Shown here: in pieces, positions 17,739-25,966 of the stretch | How positions within the stretch are numbered: position 1 is the first letter of the stretch | Layout: each line of letters opens with the position of its first letter | Source: Verrucomicrobia bacterium Opi.OSU.00C | GTDB taxonomy: Bacteria; Verrucomicrobiota; Verrucomicrobiia; Opitutales; PNEW01 | Reading direction: 5' to 3' | Assembly: GCA_002922725.1 (NCBI GenBank) | Contig: PNEW01000015.1 | Location: 1 to 32,141 of the forward strand | Length of the DNA: 32,141 nucleotides | The notes under the pieces: model-generated | Database searches by the model: none | What the model was told of the DNA's origin: nothing | The model's input: the letters and a program-made list of their open reading frames with translations, nothing else | Program-made: the position numbers and the translations under genes

Positions 17739-18779
17739 TTGAAATCACTAGATAAAAAACTAGCTCGAATTATAGCTGATCCCCTAGGAGCAAAAGATTT
17801 TATTATAGCTGATGCTAAAGATGCTGATATGGCATTTGGGATTTCAGCTCCTGGCCCAGAATTTGGAGCGTGTAAGCACCCGTATTCTGAATCTGTTGGT
17901 TGTTGGAAAACATTGGAAGACTACCGGAGTCAAATCCGTGATGTTATTAGACAAGGAATTATTGATATTATGCTTCTTTCCGCTTCCAATGTTGAAAAAT
18001 TAGCTATTGAGGAGAAACTATTTGAAAATTCGCCAATTACTCCAGCAGCCCGTGCTAATGATAGCTCAGACATATGGGTTATTCGAGGCGGGAGTTACCC
18101 CAAATCTCCTTCTCGTTCTTTTCGATCGGCCACAATAGAACATATTAAGTATGGTCGTATTGATTGTAATCACAACACCCCTATCATCGGAAGTGACCTC
18201 GGACTTTATTCCGTCACTTTTACAAATAACCTTGAATGGGATTATCGATCCTTACAGGATTTTCACGATTTTCGGCTGGAAGCGGAAAGAAAAAATTTCC
18301 GCTATTTTATGGAAGTATTCAACCCTAATGTTGATCCAGGTATAAATCCAAAAAAAATCTACGCCTTTTTGAATGACCATATCATACGATGTTTAGCTGG
18401 GGTTACTAAAAGAGGTCGACCTTTATTTCTTAAAATTCCCTATCATGGCCCAGCCGCACTTGAGGAACTTGTATCTTATGATCCTAACCTTATTGTTGGT
18501 ATTCTAGGAGGAAGTGCTGGTACCACCTATGATGCTTTTAAACTCATACACGATGTTCAGAAACATGGTGCACGTATAGCCTTGTTTGGCCGAAAAATAA
18601 ATCTCTCTGAACATCCGTTGACATTTATCGAAATGCTAAGGCGAATAGTTGATGGAGAAATTACACCTGAAGAAGCGGTTAAAGCTTATCACGGCGTACT
18701 CCAACAACTAAAAATAAAACCCTTTCGTAGTCTTAACCGTGATCTGGTCTTATCTAAGAACAAGCTAAGCTATGCATGA
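17739..18779 (+). CDS. Putative class I aldolase-like TIM-barrel protein
   Basis: 346 residues, soluble, recognised only at fold level. The C-terminal half shows a barrel pattern similar to DhnA/LacD-type class I aldolases: RPLFLKIPYHGPAALEELVS with a candidate Schiff-base lysine on a strand, NLIVGILGGSAGTTYDAFKL as a phosphate-binding Gly-rich turn, then GARIALFGRKIN and EEAVKAYHGVLQQL. The N-terminal half includes GACKHPYSESVGCWKTLEDY and WVIRGGSYPKSPSRSFRSAT, which I have seen only in uncharacterised Planctomycetota/Verrucomicrobiota proteins. The start is a TTG preceded by an in-frame stop, with no Shine-Dalgarno. It is divergent from the symporter, and cleavage of the imported compound is a plausible role. 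The A8 run at 18350-18357 is in frame. Confidence 0.65.
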   Translation: MKSLDKKLARIIADPLGAKDFIIADAKDADMAFGISAPGPEFGACKHPYSESVGCWKTLEDYRSQIRDVIRQGIIDIMLLSASNVEKLAIEEKLFENSPITPAARANDSSDIWVIRGGSYPKSPSRSFRSATIEHIKYGRIDCNHNTPIIGSDLGLYSVTFTNNLEWDYRSLQDFHDFRLEAERKNFRYFMEVFNPNVDPGINPKKIYAFLNDHIIRCLAGVTKRGRPLFLKIPYHGPAALEELVSYDPNLIVGILGGSAGTTYDAFKLIHDVQKHGARIALFGRKINLSEHPLTFIEMLRRIVDGEITPEEAVKAYHGVLQQLKIKPFRSLNRDLVLSKNKLSYA

Positions 18780-18794
18780 TATTGGCCATGCTTA

Positions 18795-18813
18795 AGGTAA
18801 TCATAAATTACCT
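18795..18813 (+). terminator. Small hairpin after the aldolase-like gene
   Basis: AGGTAAT and ATTACCT form a 7-bp stem with a CATAA loop, starting 16 bases after the stop codon at 18779. The position fits a terminator. The T-tract behind it is weak (AGTTTAATAG), so the call is tentative. Confidence 0.4.
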
Positions 18814-18892
18814 AGTTTAATAGCACCCTGTAGGCGTGAAAATTTCAATACGACTTTTTATATCACCCATCGTTTTAATTATACAGTCCCAT

Positions 18893-18916
18893 TTATCATA
18901 GAAACACCTATGATAA
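18893..18916. repeat. 9-bp stem-loop upstream of the act operon
   Basis: TTATCATAG and CTATGATAA form a perfect 9-bp inverted repeat with a 6-base loop, about 160 bases upstream of the first gene of the respiratory block. It may be a second terminator for the gene to its left or an operator for the act promoter. Neither can be settled from sequence alone. Confidence 0.4.
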
Positions 18917-19004
18917 GATAAGCATAGCTATTAAATTTAAGAATTTAGTTTGCTAATAAAGGATATTAAACAGTTTTTTATGATTATAATTATTAAAATT
19001 AATG

Positions 19005-19034
19005 TTGTAAAAAGACCCCTAAATTATCTATAGA
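19005..19034 (+). promoter_or_regulatory. Candidate sigma70-type promoter of the respiratory operon
   Basis: TTGTAA and TATAGA are spaced by 18 bases and lie 45 bases before the first ATG of the respiratory gene block. This is a reasonable but degenerate -35/-10 pair in a very AT-rich region where such matches arise easily. Confidence 0.25.
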
Positions 19035-19078
19035 TTTCATATCAAAAAAGCCCCACAAGCAAAGATACTGTATATTAA

Positions 19079-19312
19079 ATGAAATTCATTAAATTTAAGC
19101 CTACAGTGAGGTCGAAAATAGACGAAACAATCGACTGCAACAAAATCCCAAGAAAAGCCTTCTTAGTAAGACTAAGTGGAGTTTTTTTAGGTGTATTTAG
19201 CCTAATACAACTATGTAATAAGCCTTTGGGTACACATAAAAAAATAGGTTCACCAAACAGTTCAATTAAAGTGAAACGAGACCCTCGTTCTGTAACACAT
19301 GGTGAAAATTAA
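19079..19312 (+). CDS. Small protein with one hydrophobic segment, first gene of the act block
   Basis: 77 residues with no recognised domain. The middle PRKAFLVRLSGVFLGVFSLI looks like a decayed or variant twin-arginine signal (K in place of the second R) or a single membrane helix. A short basic tail follows, ending IKVKRDPRSVTHGEN. Small Tat-signal proteins with a similar VK-x-(D/P)-PxAV-type ending are found in Verrucomicrobiota, so it may be a real conserved peptide. It is followed by actA after 54 bases on the same strand with no terminator between. Moderate confidence that it is coding; function unknown, possibly in biogenesis or stability of the complex. Confidence 0.55.
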   Translation: MKFIKFKPTVRSKIDETIDCNKIPRKAFLVRLSGVFLGVFSLIQLCNKPLGTHKKIGSPNSSIKVKRDPRSVTHGEN

Positions 19313-19366
19313 CTTAACAAGAGTAGTTGTACCCCGGTAGATGTAACTCTATTAAACAACTCAAAA

Positions 19367-20020
19367 ATGGCTAATATATTCCCCAAGTGGTCCAACAGTA
19401 TTCCTAAACAGATTATTATTGCAGCAGCGCTTATTACTATAGCCTTAACGCTTGGTGCTACTTATTACGCTACCCCAAAATATTTACGTGTGGGATATCA
19501 ACCGATTCAACCTGTTGCCTTTGATCACAGTTTGCATATAGATCAATTAGGGATGGATTGTCGGTATTGTCATACTTTCGTTGATCGATCTGAACATTCT
19601 AATATCCCTGATTCTGCAACTTGTATGAATTGTCATAATCAGATAAAACGAGATAGTCCTGCTCTTGCACCCATCCGTGAAAGCTGGTCAACAGGCAAAC
19701 CTGTCCCCTGGGTGCGTATCCATAAAACACCTGATTATGTATTCTTTAATCATGCCGTTCATGTAAATCGTGGCATTAGCTGTCTTGAGTGTCATGGGAA
19801 AGTCGATGAAATGGAGGTCGTTTACCACGCTAAATCGCACAGTATGAAATTTTGTCTAGAGTGCCATCGTAACCCAGAAGCATACATCCGTCCAGTGGAT
19901 AAAGTCTTTGACCTTGACTGGATGCCTGATAGTGAAGAACAACAATTAATAATGGGAAAAGAAATGGTTCATAATTGGAAAGTTAACCCACCCCAAAGCT
20001 GTTCTGGATGTCATCGATGA
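19367..20020 (+). CDS. actA: Alternative complex III subunit ActA, pentaheme cytochrome c
   Basis: Membrane-anchored multiheme cytochrome c of the quinol:electron-acceptor oxidoreductase ACIII. The 217 residues have one N-terminal membrane helix (about 15-35), then a periplasmic part with five CxxCH motifs at 65, 86, 139, 163 and 212, matching the pentaheme ActA of Rhodothermus and Flavobacterium. Additional His residues (FDHSLHID, FFNHAVHVN, YHAKSHSM) suit distal heme ligands. It passes electrons from the complex to the next carrier. Its TGA overlaps the actB ATG (ATGA at 20017-20020), indicating translational coupling. The gene is intact. Confidence 0.95.
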   Translation: MANIFPKWSNSIPKQIIIAAALITIALTLGATYYATPKYLRVGYQPIQPVAFDHSLHIDQLGMDCRYCHTFVDRSEHSNIPDSATCMNCHNQIKRDSPALAPIRESWSTGKPVPWVRIHKTPDYVFFNHAVHVNRGISCLECHGKVDEMEVVYHAKSHSMKFCLECHRNPEAYIRPVDKVFDLDWMPDSEEQQLIMGKEMVHNWKVNPPQSCSGCHR

Positions 20021-23000
20021 AATCTAAAGTAATAGAACCAAAGTTAGTTAATGAAGAGATTACTGGACCACGCTACTGGCGTAGTTTAGACGAATTAATA
20101 GAAAACCCAGAATTTAAAAACTTTATAGAAAAAGAGTTTCCCCTAGGCGCCTCAGAACTAGCCGGTGTAAACCGCAGACATTTCATAAAGATCATGGCTG
20201 CCTCATTTGCTGCAGCAGGTATGGGTATGGCTGGATGTCGACGACCTATTCAACATATTTTGCCTTACTCAAAACAACCAGAAAATGTCATTCCTGGGGT
20301 TCCTGTATACTATGCTTCGTCACATCCTTCTGCAAAAGATAATCAACCAATATTGGTTGAAACACACCAACATCGCCCCTCTAAAATCGAAGGGAACTCG
20401 AAATACTCCCCTTATGGGGGGACGACTGATATCTTCACTCAAGCAAGTATTTTAGACCTTTATGACCCAGATCGTTCGACTAAAAGTAGTAAAGGAACGC
20501 AAAGTATCAGCCAAGGCATGGTATACGATTTATTACAAAACATCCATGCTAAGTTTTTATCTACGGAGGGACAGGGGCTTGCATTTCTTGCTGATCAATC
20601 CACTTCTCCAACTCGTGCCCGAATTGTAAAGGAAATCAAAAGGATTTTCCCTCGATCCACATGGGCTGAATATGAACCTGTCAATTTCGATAATCCAGAA
20701 ATTGCTGCCCGACGTCTATTTGGACGCCGCCTCCGACCTCAATATCATTTTACTAAAACTAAACGTATATTATCACTCGATGCTGATTTTCTAAATATTG
20801 AGCCTGGTAAATTAGCAAACTCTCGTGATTTTGCCATTAAGCGCAGAGTAAAAAACAGCAAAGAAGCTACAAAAATGAATCGTTTATACCAGGTAGAAAG
20901 CAATTTCAGTGTGACCGGTGCCATGGCTGATCATAGACTTCGATTGTCAAGTGGACAAATTCCCGCATTTACCGCACTATTGGTAATTGAATTACTAAGG
21001 CAAAAAAGTATTCAATCTCCTCTATCAGAGGAATTGAAGAAAAAGGCGTCTAATCTAGATACAAACCCTCACTGGATCCAAGAGTGTGTTACAGACCTTC
21101 TCGCGCATCCTGGCAAATCTGTAGTCACGGCTGGTAGCCACCAACCAGTCGAAGTCCATGAATTAGTATATTTTATTAATGACTTATTGGATGCTAACGG
21201 ACATACAGTTACTTACCTTAACATTCCAAATTATAGTGCAAGTACAATCCAGGATTTGGGTGTAAATCTAGAGAATGGACGAATTGAAACGCTTATAATT
21301 ATAGGTGGCAACCCTGTTTATAATGCTCCACATGATTTAAATTGGTTGGAACTTCAAAAATCTGTCAATGAAGTCATTAGATATGGTTACTTCTTTGATG
21401 AAACATCTATAGAAGCAACGTATCATATTTCAGCTACTCATTATCTTGAATCATGGAGTGATGGGCGGACCTTTGATGGTACAATTGTACCTGTACAGCC
21501 GATGATTCGTCCTCTTTTTGAAGGAATGCAAGAACTAGAACTACTGGCACGGCTAGCCGGTATAAAGAAAGCTGACCCCTATACTCTTGTTAAAAAAAAC
21601 AATTACTGATTTATCTGACGAGGTTGATGAAGAAAGAATTTTTGATCGATTTTTGAGCAATGGCTTTCTAAAAAACAGTAGCTTTACCAACACACCTGTC
21701 AGCGTCAATCAGAGTAGAATAAAACGAACAATTACTACTGGAAATTTCAGGCCTAGTAATATTTCAAGTGATCATCTTGAGGTACGTATAATTCCGAGTC
21801 CAAGGGTGTGGGATGGGTCTTATAATAATAATGGTTGGTTGCAAGAATGTCCCGAGGCGATGACCAAACTCACTTGGGATAATGCAATTTCTATTAGTCC
21901 TAGATTAGCTAAAGATATTGGATATAATCCAGAACAAAATTCCTTTAAGCAAGTTGCTTCAAAAAAAGCTGCGACCTTTAAAATGGGTCGTGAAGTTTCA
22001 CCTTTAGGAGAAATAAATATTGGTGAAACAACTATAAGAGGGCCCATACATATCCAACCTGGGTTGGCCAATTACACAGTTGTAGTTCCTCTAGGATATG
22101 GTCGTACAAAAGTCGGGCGAATTGGAAAAGGAACTGGTTTTACAGCCTATCCTTTAGTAAACAGCCGTTCATCTGGTTATATCCTTGGCGCTAATATACA
22201 TATTACAAATAGATCCTACATTTTAGCAAACACACAAGAACATTGGTCAATGGAAGGAAGAGCCATTGTTCGTGAAGCAAATTTAGAAGACTATGTAAAG
22301 CACCCCAACTTTGTTGATAAAATGGGATTGGAACCACACTCACCCCCAATATACGGGAATGACTCTAATCTAAGTTTACAGAAAAAAGTGACGACACAAC
22401 CTCGAGGAGCTTCAGCTTACGAGATCCCTCAATTTGGGGGAGATCACCAATGGGGTATGAGTATAGACCTTAATACTTGTACCGGTTGTAGCGCTTGTAT
22501 TGTCGCCTGTCAGAGTGAAAATAATATTCCAATTGTAGGTAAAGACCAGGTTACACGTGGTCGTGAAATGCATTGGTTAAGATTCGATCGGTATTACTCA
22601 AGTGGGGATGTTGAAAGTAATAAAAGTGATATACCTGAAGATCCTCAAGCAACCATACAGCCAGTTATGTGTATGCACTGCGAAATGGCACCTTGTGAGC
22701 AAGTGTGTCCTGTAAATGCTACCGTACATGATGATGAAGGCTTGAACGTAATGTCCTATAATCGCTGTGTTGGAACACGCTATTGCTCAAACAATTGTCC
22801 TTATAAAGTAAGAAGATTTAATTTCTTTGATTGGAATAAAAGAGAAATAGGTAGTTTCTATAAAGGTCCGATTGGACCTGGTGGTATGACCGAATTGGAG
22901 AAAATGCAAAAAAATCCTGATGTTTCTGTACGTATGCGTGGGGTAATGGAAAAATGCACTTATTGTCAGCAGCGTATCCAAGAAGCTAAAATAAATACGA

Positions 23001-23305
23001 AGGTAAAAGCCCGCGATTCAAATGATATAAAAGTTCCAGATGGAATGATTAAAACAGCTTGCCAACAGGTGTGTCCTACAGAATCCATTATATTTGGGGA
23101 TGTTAGCGATCCTGAAAGTAAAGTTTCGATGACGAAAACTTCTGATCGTGATTATTCTGTACTTGGGTACCTGAATACAAGACCACGTACTACTTATCTT
23201 GCACGATTGCGTAATCCCAATCCCCTTATGCCTGATTATAGAAATATGCCCCATAGTAGAATGGAGTATGAAAAACAGTTTGGCCATGGATCTCATGGAA
23301 CATGA
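20017..23305 (+). CDS. actB: Alternative complex III subunit ActB, molybdopterin-like plus Fe-S domains (one frameshift)
   Basis: Large periplasmic subunit, about 1,095 residues once the frame is repaired. The first part has a Tat-like signal (VNRRHFIKIMAASFAAAG) and a molybdopterin-oxidoreductase-like domain that in ACIII carries no cofactor. The second part has the four-cluster ferredoxin-like region: CTGCSACIVACQSEN, CMHCEMAPCEQVCPVNA, CVGTRYCSNNCPYKVRR, and CTYCQQRI with CQQVCPTES. The frame breaks at an A8 run (21592-21599): as read it stops at 21609, while seven A's give LVKKTITDLSDEVDEERIFD and an open frame to 23305. A separate second gene starting at the TTG at 21587 is unlikely, because it would begin inside the run and has no ribosome site. 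The start is the ATG overlapping the actA stop. Confidence 0.92.
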
Positions 23306-23390
23306 TGATCATAAAGCTAATTCTGAACAATTGAACGGCATAAATGATAAACAATATCACAAATAATAATATAAATCTTCACCTATCCCT

Positions 23391-24818
23391 ATGTCCTACA
23401 ACGAGGAAATGAATTCAACAGAAGCGGTGTTACTTAAAGAAGTGAACCCTAGTGATCTTCCTCGTCCTCCTTTAGTGAAAAATGATCATAGTTTTCACTG
23501 GATCACAGAAAAAATATGCAGAATTGTAGAAGATAAGACTCCCTTATGGTGGTGGATTTGTTTCTGTGTTGCAGGCTTTATTGCATCTTTTACAGGAATC
23601 GGGTTGGCTTATCTTTTATTCACAGGTGTAGGTGTTTGGGGACTGCGTGGACCTGTCATGTGGGGTTGGGCGATTGTCAACTTTGTATTTTGGATAGGTA
23701 TCGGACATGCGGGAACTCTTATCTCGGCAATTCTTTGTCTTCTAAAACAAGAATGGCGAACATCTATTAATAGAGCGGCGGAAGCAATGACGATTTTTGC
23801 TGTTATGTGTGCAGGGATATTTCCATTATTTCATGTTGGGAGAATCTGGTTTGCTTGGTGGCTCTTTCCATTACCCAATGCAAATGGAATTTGGCCCAAC
23901 TTTCGTAGTCCTCTTGAGTGGGATGTTTTTGCCGTATCTACATATGCCACTGTATCTGTGTTATTCTGGTTTATGGGTATGATACCTGATCTAGCCACCT
24001 TACGTGATCGAGCGACACAGAAATGGAGACAAATTTTCTATGGGATTTTAGCTATGGGCTGGCGTGGATCTAATCGACATTGGAGTAATTACGAAATGGC
24101 ATATCTCCTTTTGGCTGGATTAAGTACACCCCTTGTATTATCAGTTCACACAATTGTATCTTTTGATTTTGCGGTCGCTCATTTACCAGGCTGGCATACC
24201 ACTATCCTACCTCCTTATTTTGTTGCAGGAGCAATTTTTTTTCCGGTTTCGGAATGGTTTTAACAATAATTCTCCCTTTAAGAGCGATCTATAAATTACA
24301 TGATTTAATTACACAGCACCATATCGATTGTATCTGTAAAATCACACTAGCCACAGGAAGTATGGTTGGTTATGCTTACATGATAGAATTCTTCATTGCT
24401 TGGTATGGAGCAAATCCTTATGAAGGATTCACTTTTATTAACCGGGCATTTGGACCATACGCCTGGGCTTACTGGATTATGATAAGTTGCAATGTCATTT
24501 CCCCACAACTTTTTTGGTTTAAAAGAGTACGCGAAAATCCAGCCTTTGTTTTTTATAGTTGCTATATTTGTAAATATTGGAATGTGGTTTGAGCGATTTG
24601 TCATTGTTGTCACTTCATTGGCTAATGAATTCATGCCAGCCAACTGGGATTATTTTACCCCCACTATTGTCGATATATTTACCTTTATTGGTACTTTCGG
24701 TTTTTTCTCCGTTCTTTTCCTATTATTTTTACGGTTTTTACCCCTTATGGCTTTTTCAGAAATTAAAGCTGTTACACCCCAAGCTAATCCTCACAATGAC
24801 AACCAAAATTCAATTTAG
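23391..24818 (+). CDS. actC: Alternative complex III subunit ActC, NrfD-like quinol-binding membrane protein (two frameshifts)
   Basis: Polytopic NrfD/PsrC-family subunit that holds the quinol site of ACIII, about 474 residues when repaired. Conserved stretches include [53 protein letters not shown] and [18 protein letters not shown]. The frame is lost at a T8 run (24235-24242), where the expected next residues [19 protein letters not shown] are in another frame, reachable by removing two T's or adding one. It is lost again at a T6 run (24549-24554), where five T's give [20 protein letters not shown] and a return to the original frame up to 24818. As read, translation stops at 24263. actB ends 85 bases upstream, and actD starts 3 bases after the stop. 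Confidence 0.9.
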
Positions 24819-24821
24819 TTT

Positions 24822-25357
24822 ATGGCAAAACCTCTATATGGTCAAGTAGCCCTTTTTTGATACTGCAGCGGATATTTACCATGCAGCAGAAAAGGTTCGT
24901 GATGCTGGTTTCAAAAAAATGGGATGTCTATACGCCATTTCCTATTCATGGCATGGACGAAGCAATGGGGTTGAAGCGTTCAAAAGTTACATTTTTCTGT
25001 CTGATAGGTGGTGTAAGCGGTTTCTTTATTGGGATGCTCATGGTATGGTTTATGAACGGGTTTGATTACCCTTTAATTGTAGGTGCCAAACCCTATTTCA
25101 GTCCAATCTATCCTTTTCCTGTTATATATGAAATGACCATTCTCCTCGCAGCGTTTGGCGCTTTTTTTGGAATGTTCCTTTCAAACTCTTTACCCCAACA
25201 TTATCATCCAATAATGAATTATCGTAAATTTAGTCGAGTGACAGATGATAAATTTATCATTGTTATTGAATCAAATGACAGGCTTTATCATGAAATAAAA
25301 ACTAAATCTTTTCTTGAAGAAATTGGAGGAAAAGAAATAACCATTTTGGAAGAATAA
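24822..25357 (+). CDS. actD: Alternative complex III subunit ActD, DUF3341 membrane protein (two frameshifts)
   Basis: Small ACIII subunit with two membrane helices, about 177 residues when repaired. It opens with MAKPLYGQVALF and meets a TGA at 24858-24860 caused by a T6 run (24853-24858); five T's continue as DTAADIYHAAEKVRDAGF. A second run, A7 at 24913-24919, needs six A's to read FKKWDVYTPFPIHGMDEAMG, after which the frame is open to 25357. The remainder has the helices GGVSGFFIGMLMVWFMNGF and EMTILLAAFGAFFGMFL around a short periplasmic loop. Its TAA is directly followed by the actE ATG. As read, the only uninterrupted part begins at a non-native TTG at 24857. Confidence 0.9.
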
Positions 25358-25966
25358 ATGCGCTATTTTATTTTTATTTTCATTTTCATTATTGTAGCGA
25401 CTGTCTCAATTATGGGGTTTCGTGGGTCAAAATCGTTAAAACCTCCTCTTGAGGTATTCCCTGATATGGATCGCATGGGCAAATATAAACCACAAGCAGA
25501 GAATACTTTTTATGTTGATGGTATGGCCGACCGTCCCGCTGTCCCGGGTACGGTAGCTGCAGGCTCTTTTAATGAAGATCATTATTTTTCAACAGGTAAA
25601 ATTAATAATCAATGGGGAAAAGGCTTCCCTGTTAAGGTAAACCATAAATTGATTCAACTGGGAGAGGAAAAGTTTAATATACACTGCAGTGTTTGCCATG
25701 GTCTATCGGGTGATGGCAATGGTATCACCAAAACCTATGGTATGATCGCAACGCCCACTTATCATAGTAATCGCTTACGTAGCATGCCCGAAGGGGAAAT
25801 ATTCAATACCATTACCCATGGTAAGAATACAATGGGAGCTTATGGTGTTAAATTAAGACTACAAGAACGTTGGGCAATTATTGCCTATATGCGTACTCTA
25901 CAAAAATCACAGAATGCCAGACTAGAGGACGTACCACTAGATATGCGAAAAGTATTTCTCCAATGA
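25358..25966 (+). CDS. actE: Alternative complex III subunit ActE, mono-heme cytochrome c
   Basis: Membrane-anchored mono-heme cytochrome c of ACIII, 202 residues and intact. A hydrophobic N-terminus (about 3-20) anchors it. The family's proline-rich lead-in (LEVFPDMDRMGKYKPQ) and the ADRPAVPGTVAAGS segment precede a single CSVCH heme motif at 110-114, followed by GLSGDGNG. A methionine in RSMPEGEI is a candidate axial ligand. It receives electrons through ActA/ActB and can pass them to the oxidase. The start abuts the actD stop, and the stop overlaps the actF start (ATGA at 25963-25966), so the unit is translationally coupled. Confidence 0.95.
   Translation: MRYFIFIFIFIIVATVSIMGFRGSKSLKPPLEVFPDMDRMGKYKPQAENTFYVDGMADRPAVPGTVAAGSFNEDHYFSTGKINNQWGKGFPVKVNHKLIQLGEEKFNIHCSVCHGLSGDGNGITKTYGMIATPTYHSNRLRSMPEGEIFNTITHGKNTMGAYGVKLRLQERWAIIAYMRTLQKSQNARLEDVPLDMRKVFLQ

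Noticed and set aside
17739-18779. N-acetylneuraminate lyase (NanA) for the gene divergent from the Kelch-SSS transporter
   Set aside because: The GTTGE-type motif and the Tyr/Lys arrangement of the DHDPS/NanA family are not present; the Gly-rich GILGGSAGTTYDA turn fits other class I aldolase-like barrels better.
21587-23305. The Fe-S half of ActB as an independent gene starting at a TTG
   Set aside because: The TTG lies directly before and within reach of the A8 run, has no ribosome-binding site, and the sequence across the run reads through as normal ActB when one A is removed.
24235-24919. Programmed ribosomal frameshifting in the act genes
   Set aside because: The sites are several different runs in one operon without a shared slippery heptamer or obvious downstream structure, and they need both plus and minus shifts. 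A programmed mechanism at all of them is implausible.
24857-25357. An actD start at the TTG at 24857
   Set aside because: The first 20 or so residues in that frame are unlike ActD, while the expected residues appear in two other frames on the left. The native start is the ATG at 24822.
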